A stretch of DNA of 8,027 bases, from assembly GCA_023700845.1 (NCBI GenBank), contig JAMPYD010000071.1, positions 1 to 8,027 of the forward strand. Direction: 5' to 3'. This DNA is from Elusimicrobiota bacterium. Its GTDB lineage: Bacteria; Elusimicrobiota; Elusimicrobia; UBA1565; UBA9628. The notes below the pieces were generated by a model. It saw only the letters and a program-made list of their open reading frames with translations. It was not told the origin of the DNA and searched no databases. A program made the position numbers and the translations under genes. Shown here piece after piece: positions 1 to 6,850 of the stretch; position 1 is the stretch's first letter, and every line of letters begins with the position of its first letter.

Positions 1-155
1 AGCGGACAGGCGGGGGTGGTGAGCACGTAGTCGAAGCTCACCACCCCCCCTTCCACGACGAGGTTCTGCACCATGCCGAGCGTCACGATGTCCTTATGCA
101 GCTCGGGCTCGATGCATTTCGAGAGCGCCTTCAAAACCTCGTCCTTTAGGGCCAT
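1..155 (-). CDS. mrp: Mrp/ApbC-family Fe-S carrier, N-terminal fragment (MIP18/DUF59 domain)
   Basis: The first 51 codons of a gene that continues off the left edge. The peptide begins MALKDEVLKALSKCIEPEL and goes on with the pattern DIVTLGMVQNL and then VLTTPACPL. In the MIP18/DUF59 domain the usual signature is (D/E)PE-x-x-x-DIV-x-LGMV followed by TTPACP, whose cysteine is conserved. In Mrp/ApbC/Nbp35 proteins this domain precedes a P-loop ATPase that carries [4Fe-4S] clusters to target enzymes in the cytoplasm; that ATPase part is not visible here. The ATG at 155-153 has AAGGAG at 168-163 with a 7-nt spacer, so the start is well supported. It lies 11 nt behind glnN and is probably in the same transcript. 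A stand-alone DUF59 protein (SufT/PaaD-like) is possible, but LTTPACPL is more typical of Mrp. Confidence 0.85.
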   Translation of the reverse strand, partial: MALKDEVLKALSKCIEPELHKDIVTLGMVQNLVVEGGVVSFDYVLTTPACP

Positions 156-162
156 ATTGAAT

Positions 163-169
163 CTCCTTA
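163..169 (-). promoter_or_regulatory. mrp ribosome binding site overlapping the glnN stop codon
   Basis: On the minus strand TAAGGAG contains both the glnN stop codon (TAA, 169-167) and the mrp Shine-Dalgarno (AAGGAG, 168-163), 7 nt before the mrp ATG. Ribosomes finishing glnN would sit on the mrp initiation site. This suggests translational coupling and a glnN-mrp operon. Confidence 0.75.
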
Positions 170-2341
170 CATCAGGAACAGCATCTCACGGTACTTCGGA
201 AGCGGCCACGAAGCGGCCGGCATCAGAAGCTCGAGCCCGTCGATCTCGACGCGGATCTTGTCGAAGTAGGGCTTGACCTTGTCGCAGTACGCGGCGGCCT
301 TCTTCTCGACGTCGGCCTCCGCGTCGGCCTTGGCCAGCGCGGACGTCAGCTCGTCGACGGCGATGAGCGCGCGCTCCACCTTCTCCGAGACCGAGCGCAG
401 CAGCGACGCCTGGGCCGGCGCGTTGATGCCGTTCGCGGACAGGGAGGCGAGGGTCTTCGACAGCTCGTTCTGGTACTCGACCGCGGCCGGGATGAACAGG
501 GTGCCGGTCATCTCGAGGATGAGCTTGGCCTCGATGTCGATGTCCTTCGCGTACTTCTCGAGGAGGATGTGGTAGCGGGAATGCGTCTCCTCCTCGGTGA
601 GCACGCCGAGCTTCGCGAACAGGGCGACCGACTTCTTCAGCGCGAAGCCCTTGAGGGCCGCGGGGGTGGTCTTCTGGTTGGGCAGGCCGCGCTTCTCGGC
701 CTCCTTGACCCACTCCTCGGAGTAGTTGTTGCCCTCGAAGCAGACGGCCTTCGACTCGGCGTAGAGCCGGCGCAGGACGCCGGTGACGGACTCCTTGAGG
801 GACTTGCCCTTCTTGAGCTCCGCGTCGATCTCCTTCTTCGTCGCGACGAGCTGGCCCGCGACGATGCTGTTGAGGGTCGACATGGGGATGGCGTTGTTCG
901 CGGACGCGCCGACGGCGCGGAACTCGAACTTGTTGCCGGTGAAGGCGAAGGGCGAGGTCCGGTTGCGGTCGGTGTTGTCCTTGATGACCGCCGGGATGTG
1001 GTCGATGCCGAGCGAGATCCACTGCGGATCGGTGCCCTTCGTCGTCACGCCCTTCTCGAGGTCGTTGAGGACCTTGGTGAGCTGGGCTCCCAGGAAGATG
1101 GACATGATCGCCGGAGGCGCCTCGTTGGCGCCGAGCCGGTGGTCGTTGCCCGAGGAGGCGATCGCCGCGCGCAGCAGCAGGCCGTGCGTGTGGACGGCCT
1201 TGACGATCGAGACGAGGATCGTCAGGAACTGGAGGTTCTCGTGCGGCGTCGCGCCCGGCGAGAGCAGGTTCTTGCCGGTGTCCGTGCCGAGCGACCAGTT
1301 GTTGTGCTTGCCCGAGCCGTTGACGCCCGCGAAGGGCTTCTCGTAGGTCAGGGCGGCGAGGCCGTGGCGCTCCGCGACCCGCTTCATGATGTCCATGACG
1401 AGCTGGTTGTGGTCGACGGCGACGTTGGCCTCCTCGAAGACCGGCGCGCACTCGAACTGATGCGGCGCGACCTCGTTGTGGCGGGTCTTCAGCGGAATGC
1501 CGAGCTTATAGCACTCGCTCTCGAAGTCGACCATGAAGGCGAGGACGCGGTCCTTGATCGCGCCGAAGTAATGGTCCTCGAGCTGCTGGCCCTTCGGGGA
1601 GGCGGCCCCGAACAAGGTGCGGCCGGCGAGCAGAAGGTCCGGGCGCGCGTCGTAGTACTCCTTGTCGATCAGGAAGTATTCCTGCTCGGCGCCGAGGGTC
1701 GCGAAGACCTTCTTCGCGTCGCTCGAGAACAGCGACAGGATGCCGAGCGCCGCGTTGTTGAGCGCGGTGATCGAGCGCAGCAGCGGGGTCTTCGTATCGA
1801 GAGCATGTCCGGTATACGAGACGAAGCAGGTCGGGATGCACAGCGTCGACCCGGTCTCCTGCTCGAGGATGAACGCGGGAGACGTGGGGTCCCACGCCGT
1901 GTAGCCGCGCGCCTCGAACGTCACGCGCAGGCCGCCCGACGGGAACGAGGACGCGTCCGGCTCGGCCTGGGTGAGCATCGCGCCGGTGAAGGTCTCCAGG
2001 ACCTTGCCCGGGCCGGCCGGGTCGATGAACGCGTCGTGCTTCTCGGCGGTGGCGCCGGTCAGCGGCTGGAACCAGTGGCAATAGTGCGTGGCGCCCTTCT
2101 GGATCGCCCACGTCTTCATCGCCGAGGCGACGGCGTTGGCGCAATCGAGGTCGAGGCGCTCGCCCTTGGCGGCGGCGTCCTGGACCTTGCGGAAGGTCTC
2201 CTTCGGCAGGAGAAGCTTCATGGTCTCGAGACCGAACACGTTGCATCCGTAGTAGTCGGAGACCTTGGGGCGGGCGGGGGCGGCGGAGCGGGACTTGGTT
2301 TTAGCCATCGAATTCACGGCTCCATACTGTCTGGGGGTCAT
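167..2341 (-). CDS. glnN: Type III glutamine synthetase (GlnN)
   Basis: Cytoplasmic enzyme that makes glutamine from glutamate, ammonia and ATP. At 724 residues it matches the long type III class (about 700-730), not GSI or GSII (about 350-470). The GSIII N-terminal domain covers roughly residues 28-200 and includes ATHYCHWFQPLTGATAEKHD (85-104). The catalytic domain shows GAEQEYFLID (217-226) with metal-binding glutamates, NEVAPHQFECAP (289-300), the nucleotide-binding NGSGKHNNWSLGTD (341-354), RLGANEAPPA (402-411) and DRNRTSPFAFTGNKFEFR (458-475). All key residues appear present. The end, SWPLPKYREMLFLM, also fits GSIII. The ATG at 2341 has GGAGG at 2350-2346 (4-nt spacer). An in-frame ATG at 2308 (MAKTKSRS) is the main alternative; it has only GGAG about 11 nt upstream, and conservation begins after both. 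The gene is divergent from the large membrane gene and is followed closely by mrp. Confidence 0.97.
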   Translation of the reverse strand: MTPRQYGAVNSMAKTKSRSAAPARPKVSDYYGCNVFGLETMKLLLPKETFRKVQDAAAKGERLDLDCANAVASAMKTWAIQKGATHYCHWFQPLTGATAEKHDAFIDPAGPGKVLETFTGAMLTQAEPDASSFPSGGLRVTFEARGYTAWDPTSPAFILEQETGSTLCIPTCFVSYTGHALDTKTPLLRSITALNNAALGILSLFSSDAKKVFATLGAEQEYFLIDKEYYDARPDLLLAGRTLFGAASPKGQQLEDHYFGAIKDRVLAFMVDFESECYKLGIPLKTRHNEVAPHQFECAPVFEEANVAVDHNQLVMDIMKRVAERHGLAALTYEKPFAGVNGSGKHNNWSLGTDTGKNLLSPGATPHENLQFLTILVSIVKAVHTHGLLLRAAIASSGNDHRLGANEAPPAIMSIFLGAQLTKVLNDLEKGVTTKGTDPQWISLGIDHIPAVIKDNTDRNRTSPFAFTGNKFEFRAVGASANNAIPMSTLNSIVAGQLVATKKEIDAELKKGKSLKESVTGVLRRLYAESKAVCFEGNNYSEEWVKEAEKRGLPNQKTTPAALKGFALKKSVALFAKLGVLTEEETHSRYHILLEKYAKDIDIEAKLILEMTGTLFIPAAVEYQNELSKTLASLSANGINAPAQASLLRSVSEKVERALIAVDELTSALAKADAEADVEKKAAAYCDKVKPYFDKIRVEIDGLELLMPAASWPLPKYREMLFLM

Positions 2342-2372
2342 CTTCCCTCCATTTGATTTAGCTTCGCGACGA

Positions 2373-2378
2373 ATTATC
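2373..2378 (-). promoter_or_regulatory. Possible glnN -10 element (GATAAT)
   Basis: On the minus strand GATAAT matches five of six bases of the sigma-70 -10 consensus. It would start a leader of about 25 nt before the glnN ATG at 2341. I see no acceptable -35 hexamer 16-18 nt upstream (the sequence there is GC-rich), so activator dependence or a different start site is possible. A weaker alternative is the AT-rich patch at 2426-2436. Confidence 0.25.
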
Positions 2379-2408
2379 CCGGGGCAGCTTGTATCGCCGC
2401 CTTCGGGC

Positions 2409-2424
2409 CTCCTCCGTCGAGGAG
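2409..2424. repeat. Inverted repeat in the glnN leader/promoter region
   Basis: CTCCTC (2409-2414), loop CGTC, then GAGGAG (2419-2424): a perfect 6-bp stem with a 4-nt loop. It lies upstream of the GATAAT box, within the divergent control region. It could be an operator, or an RNA hairpin if glnN transcription starts further upstream. No run of T follows on either strand, so it is not a terminator. Confidence 0.4.
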
Positions 2425-2457
2425 AATCCTATAAATCTTGCCCCCCTCAAGTCCATA

Positions 2458-2476
2458 GCGGCCCGATGACGGCCGC
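2458..2476. repeat. Inverted repeat just upstream of the sigma-54-like site
   Basis: GCGGCC (2458-2463), 7-nt spacer, GGCCGC (2471-2476). It ends 2 nt before the sigma-54-like element at 2479. It is a candidate protein-binding site, but short GC-only palindromes are common in GC-rich DNA. Confidence 0.3.
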
Positions 2477-2478
2477 CC

Positions 2479-2493
2479 TGGCAGAAACATTGC
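2479..2493 (+). promoter_or_regulatory. Sigma-54 (RpoN)-type promoter candidate, reading toward the large membrane gene
   Basis: TGGCAG, five bases AAACA, then TTGC. The RpoN consensus is TGGCAC-N5-TTGC(A/T). The invariant GG and GC are both present with exactly 10 nt between them, and nine of the ten consensus bases of TGGCAC plus TTGC match. Transcription would start near 2505, giving a leader of about 125 nt before the ATG at 2630. No clear NtrC-type enhancer (GCAC-N4-TGGTGC-like) was seen between 2342 and 2478. The orientation favours the membrane gene, not glnN. A chance match cannot be excluded. Confidence 0.45.
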
Positions 2494-2528
2494 GACAAGC
2501 CCCCCTTTTCCTAAACGCCCCGGTGCCA

Positions 2529-2546
2529 GGGTCCTAGCCGGGACCC
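2529..2546. repeat. 6-bp inverted repeat upstream of the TATACT box
   Basis: GGGTCC (2529-2534), 6-nt loop, GGACCC (2541-2546). It covers the place where a -35 element for the TATACT at 2563 would sit. It is therefore either an operator for that promoter or, on a transcript from the sigma-54-like site, a leader hairpin. No U-tract follows, so it is not an intrinsic terminator. Confidence 0.4.
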
Positions 2547-2568
2547 AGAAATGTATGGGACATATACT
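2540..2568 (+). promoter_or_regulatory. Sigma-70-like promoter candidate for the large membrane gene
   Basis: The -10 hexamer is TATACT (2563-2568, five of six consensus bases), the same hexamer used at 7502-7507. With a 17-nt spacer the -35 position reads GGGACC (2540-2545), matching only the central GAC. Transcription would start near 2575, with a leader of about 55 nt. The weak -35 implies low basal activity or an activator. Confidence 0.4.
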
Positions 2569-2629
2569 CTTGCGACGTTAGGCCTCAGGACCCGTACGAA
2601 TCACAAAGGTTACGGGATAGAATCGCCCC

Positions 2630-5600
2630 ATGGCCAACTTCAATCGCTCTATGTTTTGCCGCTTCACCGCTTCTTTTCTTTCGTTTATCCTGATCCAAAC
2701 CGCCCCCGGCATGAGCGTCTACCAAGCCATCGCTCAAGTCAGAACGGCGGCCGGCACGGCCGCCGGAACCTCGAGCGGCGTCGCCCCGATTCGAGTCGAA
2801 ATGAATTTGCCGTCCGCCAACGCCGTTTTGATTCCGACCTCCGTTCTCGGCCTGAACGCGTCCCTGTCCGCCCCCAACGCCGTTCCGAATGTCGTCACCC
2901 CCTCCGTTGCCGTTCAATCCGTTCAAGCCGCCCAAACCCCGGCCCTCCCGGTCACTCCCCTCTCCTTCAAGCCCTCCACCCTTCCTGCAGCGGCGAAATC
3001 CGTTGCCGTCATCGCCGCCGGGCCCGTCGCGCTCCGCACGCCGGCCATGGCACAGGAGTCCGCCTCCGCGCTCGTCGAGACCGGCGTTGCTTTGTCGAGA
3101 ATCGCCTCCGAGAAGTCCGCCCCCGCCTCCGAGCCCTCCGCCCTCCTCACCACCTTGTCGCGTCTCTTCGACGGGTCCGCCTCTTATAAAGGAACCCTCG
3201 CCGTCCCCGCCGCCGCCTCCATCGGAGATCTTTCTCCGTCCGCGCTCGCCCCGTCGGCCCTCTCCGCCGCGTCTAAAACCGACGCCACCCCGCCCGTTCC
3301 CTCTAATAACGAGACCCCCTCCGCCCCCAGCCGCTCCCGCGTGAGCATCGGCCTCGGCCTCGCCGCCCTCGGCGGCGCCGCCGCGTGGTATACGTCGGCC
3401 TGGGCCGTCGCCGTTCTGGGCTCCTTCCTCGCCCCGTTCATCGCCGTCCCCGCCCTCGCCCTGACCGCCGCCTGGACCACGCTCGGCGTCCTCGCCGGCT
3501 TCGCCGCGTTCTCCGTCGAGACCTGGAAAGGCTTCCCCGCGGATCTGAAGTCGTCCGCCGTCTCCGCCGGCGCGATGACCTTCCGCTTCTGGGCCCGCTT
3601 CGGCCTGATCTTCGACTCCGTCCTGCGCGGCGGCTCCACCGACGAGGCGATGAAGAAGGAGCTCTCCGCCAACATCCTGAAGTACCCCGTCATCGCCTGG
3701 CTGTTCGTCCTCGCCGGCTACGCGATGTCGCCCGTCGCCTTCCTCCTCGGCTCGGCGTACCGCCTCGTCGGCACCCCCTTCCTCGCGGCGTTCCGCGGGG
3801 CCCGCGAGGTCATCGTCGGATTCCTGCCGTGGATGGCGCGCGTGTTCCGCTTCCTCGGCCGCCTCGTCGTGCGCATCTTCCCCTTCGCGGGAGGACTCAT
3901 CGTCGGCGCGCTCAAGACCGCGTTCTTCGGCGCGGCGGCGGGCGCCGCCGTCCTCGCCGGCCCGATCGGCCGCGACGCCTTCACCGGCGAGTACAAGGCC
4001 GCGTCCGTCCCCGGCTGGATCGGCTACCGCCTGACGCAGCTGGCCGCGCTCGCCGCGATCCTCGTCACCGGCGCCGTCGGCGCCGTCGTCGGCCTCCTCG
4101 TCAGCCCCGTGCACGTCGTCATGGGCGCCCTCGAGCTCGCCTTCCGGTGGTCCGGCCTCAGCGACTCGGGCGAGCGTTTCTTCAAGCTCTGGATGAAGGC
4201 CGTCAAGAACGACGGCGGCTTGACCGCCCTGCTCGACCGCGGCTTCCCGCTCGCGGAGACGGGCCTCTCGCTGGCCGCCCGCACGACGCGCGTGCTCAAC
4301 GGCGCCGCGATCTCTCTCTACACCGCGCTGTTCCTGCCCTTCGTGTCGATCGCGACCATCGTCCGCGCGTCGCGCGCCGCCTCCCGCGGCGAGGACAAGC
4401 GCAGCCCGGACGGCACCGAGCGCAAGGATGAGACGGGCGCCGAGACCCCGGTCGCCCCGCGCGCCGGCGTCGTCCTGCCCGCCGCGCTCGGCCTGATCGG
4501 CGCGGCCGCCGGCGTCTTCGCCGCCGGCTATTTCCTGGTGGCGCCCCTGGTCCTGCTCGACTTCGGGATTCTCGCGCTCGCCGCGCTCGTGGGCGGCGGC
4601 CTCGGCCTCGCGCTGAGCCAGCCCCAGGCGTGGTCCGGCTGGCTGACCGGCATCGTTTCAGCGGGCGGCGAAGCCGCCCGACAGTCCTTCGGCGGCTGGA
4701 CCGACGCCGGCGCCCGCACCGCCGCCGCGCTTCGCGGCGATTCCGTCCCGCGCGCGTCCGAGCCCGTCGTCGCGCTCGCGATCCCGGCCGTGATCGGCGC
4801 GATCGCCGCCGTCCTGTCCGCGGTCGTCGGCGGCGCGCAGACGGCCGCCTCCCGGACCGTCGCCGCCGCGTGGGCCGGCTTCATGGCCGTGATCACGCAG
4901 TTCCTCCCCGCCCTCAAGCGCTTCTTCAACTGGGCGCTCGAGGTCCTCAAGGACATCGTCCCGTTCGCCTTCGGCTTCGTCTTCGGCACGATCTTCGGCG
5001 TGTTCAAGTCGGGCTGGTTCGTCGCCTCGAACCTGTTCCGCCCCGTCGAGGCGGTCTTCAAGCGCGAGGACGCCGCGAACTCCAAGGCCTCCGAGGCCCA
5101 GATCGGCGCCGGCGTCCTGATGGGCCTGACCTTGGTCGTGCCCGCGCTGGCCGCGTTCGCCGGCTCCTTCGCCGTCGGCATGATCGCCGGCATCCCCGTC
5201 GCCCTCACCCACGGCCTCGCCCTCGGCGTGCGCTGGGCGGGGACCGGGGAGAAGTCCGAGACGTTCTTCCGCAACTGGGAGCGCCGCTCGCTGCCGAACG
5301 CGCTGAGGAAGGCGCGCGAGGTCGTCGAGATCAAGCTGTCCGGCGAAGGCGCCGAAATGCCGGTCTGGCGCGTCTACGTGCGCCTGGCCAGCTTCCTGCT
5401 CGCCGCGATCCCGTCGACGATCGCGCTCGTCGTCTCCGGCGGCGCGGCGTACCTGCGCAGCCTGTCCGACGCGAAGCTCGTCGAATCGAAGCCCGAAGCC
5501 GCGCGGGCGTCGACGGACGTGCCCGCCGCGTCGCCCGCGCCCAAGGCGGAGCAGGCTCCCGTCGGCAAGCCGCCGGTGTGGCTCGCCGCGCTGACCGGCG

Positions 5601-6850
5601 CGCTCGGCCTCGCCGCCGGGATCTACGCCGCGATCTTCGTCGGGCCCGCCTTCCTCATGATGATGACCGGCTGGCAGCTGTGGCTCGGCTACGCGGCCGT
5701 GTTCGCCGCGACGCCGCTGCTCGGCCTGTCCGCGGGCCTCGCCGTGTCCCAGCCGGTGCTGTGGAAGCGCCTGATCCCGAGCGTGGTCGAGAACGCCGCC
5801 GGCGGCTTCGGCCGCTCGCTGGGCTACTGGACCGCGGCCGGCAAGGCCGTGGGCCTCGCTCCGCTGTACGCGATCCCCGGCGCCGTCCTCGGCGCCGTCT
5901 GGGGCGCCGCCGGCGCGGCGTTCGGCCTCGTCGCCGCGGGCGCCGTCGCCGCCTACGAGGGCGCGCGCCAGGTCGTCTACGAGATCCTGCCCTTCCTGCG
6001 CGCCGCCTTCGAGACCGCGATGAAGGTGCTCCGCCGCGTCGTGCCCTTTGGTTTCGGCCTATTCGCTGGCTTAATATCGGGCGTGGTCGGCTCGGCCGCC
6101 TTCGGCGCGCTGCTGCTCGGCCGGCCCTACTTCAAGCACGTCGTCGCCGACGACTTCAAGCACGAGGGCGCCCTGGGTTTCCTCGGGAACCTTCTGCTGA
6201 AGGCCGTCGCCCTCGTCCTCGGCGTCGCGTTCGGCCTGGTCGGCGTCGTCGCGGGCGTGCTCGCGGCCCTGCCGTACGCGCTGACCGCCTCGGTCGCCTT
6301 CGCGTTCCGCTTCGCCGACATCGGCGGGCCGGTGCAGAAGTTCTTCGACCACTGGACGTACGGCGCCCTGCGCGCCGAGCTGCGGCGCCTGAGCCAGCTC
6401 ACGGACCGCTTCCAGTTCCCCGAGGGAGAATCCGCAATCGCCGACGGCTGGATCCGGATGGCCAACATCCTTCCGGCCACCATCGCCGCGGCGTTCGCGG
6501 GGACGATCGCGGGCTGGGTCGGGTACTTCCGCAGCCTCGGCGTCGCCTACAAGTCCGCCAAGAGCGGCGGCCCGATCCCCGAGCCGGTCGTCGACGAGGA
6601 AGCCCAGCGCCGCTGGGACCGCACCTGGCGCTCGTCGAAGAAGGCCGCCCTGTCCTTCTTCGCCTGGGGCGTCGCCGGCGCCGTGATCGGCCTCGGCATC
6701 ATGCTCGCGACCTCGTGGACGCCGCTCGGCCTCGCCGGCTGGCTCCTCGTCGGCGCGCTCGCGGGAGCGGGCGTGCTCGGCGCGCTCGCGCTCGCCGCGG
6801 TCATCGCGACCGTCGCCCTGTTCTACTGGATCGACGGCCAGCTGCGCTAG
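2630..6850 (+). CDS. Very large triple-repeat integral membrane protein, function unknown
   Basis: A 1406-residue protein of no family I recognise. Residues 1-36 look like a signal peptide (basic start, hydrophobic core FLSFILIQTA, possible cleavage after AIA in YQAIAQ). Residues 37-236 are low-complexity, rich in Ala, Pro, Ser and Val, and probably exposed outside the cytoplasm. Three homologous membrane modules follow (about 238-590, 613-955 and 982-1312), separated by charged or Pro-rich linkers (581-612, 953-981, 1309-1337). A final hydrophobic tail is at 1337-1406. Each module has many Gly/Ala-rich hydrophobic helices and three landmark motifs, described under the repeat entries. No catalytic motif, Walker box or heme/metal signature was seen. 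The ATG at 2630 lacks a strong Shine-Dalgarno (AAAGGT at 2605-2610 is too far away), so initiation may be weak. The next in-frame ATG (codon 8) also lacks one and would shorten the basic part of the signal. A structural or transport role in the envelope is a guess only. Its stop interlocks with that of the convergent gene. Confidence 0.88.
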   Translation: MANFNRSMFCRFTASFLSFILIQTAPGMSVYQAIAQVRTAAGTAAGTSSGVAPIRVEMNLPSANAVLIPTSVLGLNASLSAPNAVPNVVTPSVAVQSVQAAQTPALPVTPLSFKPSTLPAAAKSVAVIAAGPVALRTPAMAQESASALVETGVALSRIASEKSAPASEPSALLTTLSRLFDGSASYKGTLAVPAAASIGDLSPSALAPSALSAASKTDATPPVPSNNETPSAPSRSRVSIGLGLAALGGAAAWYTSAWAVAVLGSFLAPFIAVPALALTAAWTTLGVLAGFAAFSVETWKGFPADLKSSAVSAGAMTFRFWARFGLIFDSVLRGGSTDEAMKKELSANILKYPVIAWLFVLAGYAMSPVAFLLGSAYRLVGTPFLAAFRGAREVIVGFLPWMARVFRFLGRLVVRIFPFAGGLIVGALKTAFFGAAAGAAVLAGPIGRDAFTGEYKAASVPGWIGYRLTQLAALAAILVTGAVGAVVGLLVSPVHVVMGALELAFRWSGLSDSGERFFKLWMKAVKNDGGLTALLDRGFPLAETGLSLAARTTRVLNGAAISLYTALFLPFVSIATIVRASRAASRGEDKRSPDGTERKDETGAETPVAPRAGVVLPAALGLIGAAAGVFAAGYFLVAPLVLLDFGILALAALVGGGLGLALSQPQAWSGWLTGIVSAGGEAARQSFGGWTDAGARTAAALRGDSVPRASEPVVALAIPAVIGAIAAVLSAVVGGAQTAASRTVAAAWAGFMAVITQFLPALKRFFNWALEVLKDIVPFAFGFVFGTIFGVFKSGWFVASNLFRPVEAVFKREDAANSKASEAQIGAGVLMGLTLVVPALAAFAGSFAVGMIAGIPVALTHGLALGVRWAGTGEKSETFFRNWERRSLPNALRKAREVVEIKLSGEGAEMPVWRVYVRLASFLLAAIPSTIALVVSGGAAYLRSLSDAKLVESKPEAARASTDVPAASPAPKAEQAPVGKPPVWLAALTGALGLAAGIYAAIFVGPAFLMMMTGWQLWLGYAAVFAATPLLGLSAGLAVSQPVLWKRLIPSVVENAAGGFGRSLGYWTAAGKAVGLAPLYAIPGAVLGAVWGAAGAAFGLVAAGAVAAYEGARQVVYEILPFLRAAFETAMKVLRRVVPFGFGLFAGLISGVVGSAAFGALLLGRPYFKHVVADDFKHEGALGFLGNLLLKAVALVLGVAFGLVGVVAGVLAALPYALTASVAFAFRFADIGGPVQKFFDHWTYGALRAELRRLSQLTDRFQFPEGESAIADGWIRMANILPATIAAAFAGTIAGWVGYFRSLGVAYKSAKSGGPIPEPVVDEEAQRRWDRTWRSSKKAALSFFAWGVAGAVIGLGIMLATSWTPLGLAGWLLVGALAGAGVLGALALAAVIATVALFYWIDGQLR
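3341..4399 (+). repeat. Membrane module, copy 1 (protein-level repeat)
   Basis: Residues about 238-590. Landmarks in order: FSVETWKGFP (294-303); FLPWMARVFRFLG followed by RIFPFAGG (398-422); and AFRWSGLSDSGERFFKLW (504-521). It is the most divergent copy in the first motif, lacking the SQP seen in copies 2 and 3. The copies align at protein level only; the DNA is not obviously repeated. Confidence 0.8.
4466..5494 (+). repeat. Membrane module, copy 2 (protein-level repeat)
   Basis: Residues about 613-955. Landmarks: GLALSQPQAWSGWL (659-672); FLPALKRFFNWALEVL followed by DIVPFAFG (758-782); and GVRWAGTGEKSETFFRNW (866-883). The second and third landmarks lie 360 and 362 residues after those of copy 1. 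The linker before it (581-612) is highly charged and the linker after it is Ala/Pro-rich. Confidence 0.8.
5573..6565 (+). repeat. Membrane module, copy 3 (protein-level repeat)
   Basis: Residues about 982-1312. Landmarks: GLAVSQPVLWKRLI (1036-1049); ILPFLRAAFETAMKVL followed by RVVPFGFG (1119-1143); and AFRFADIGGPVQKFFDHW (1225-1242). The second and third landmarks lie 361 and 359 residues after those of copy 2. The segment just before the linker (PATIAAAFAGTIAGW, then YFRSL) resembles PSTIALVVSGGAAYLRSL at 928-945 in copy 2. Confidence 0.8.
6638..6847 (+). other. Hydrophobic C-terminal tail, possible start of a fourth module
   Basis: Residues 1337-1406 follow a charged linker (DEEAQRRWDRTW, 1322-1333) and form about two Gly/Ala-rich membrane helices ending in YWIDGQLR. 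The position after a linker and the composition resemble the first helices of each module. A truncated fourth copy is possible, but no landmark motif is present to prove it. Confidence 0.4.
6847..6850. other. Interlocked convergent stop codons (CTAG)
   Basis: The palindrome CTAG supplies TAG on the plus strand (6848-6850) for the large membrane gene and TAG on the minus strand (6849-6847) for the 177-residue gene. The genes overlap by 4 nt and leave no room for a terminator between them, so transcripts must end inside the opposite gene or overlap as antisense RNA. Confidence 0.85.

Noticed and set aside
73..276. 67-codon plus-strand frame spanning the mrp-glnN junction.
   Set aside because: Antisense to two recognised genes, Ser/Arg-rich, and without a ribosome binding site.
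569..2356. Long plus-strand open frame (595 codons) opposite glnN.
   Set aside because: Arg/Gly/Glu/Leu-biased translation without recognisable domains, fully antisense to a clear type III glutamine synthetase; an artefact of high-GC codon bias.
2551..2563. ATGT-N5-ACAT inverted repeat next to the TATACT box as an operator.
   Set aside because: Only four bases per arm and no extension, so too short to separate from chance.
2342..2629. tRNA, riboswitch, CRISPR or mobile-element remnant in the divergent intergenic region.
   Set aside because: No cloverleaf, no TTC-A/acceptor pattern, no repeated spacers and no terminal repeats or target duplications; only short inverted repeats and promoter-like elements were seen.
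2585..4114. 509-codon minus-strand frame opposite the start of the large membrane gene.
   Set aside because: Gly/Glu/Arg-rich shadow of the Ala/Pro/Ser-rich coding region; the plus-strand frame has a signal peptide and repeated modules and is clearly the real one.
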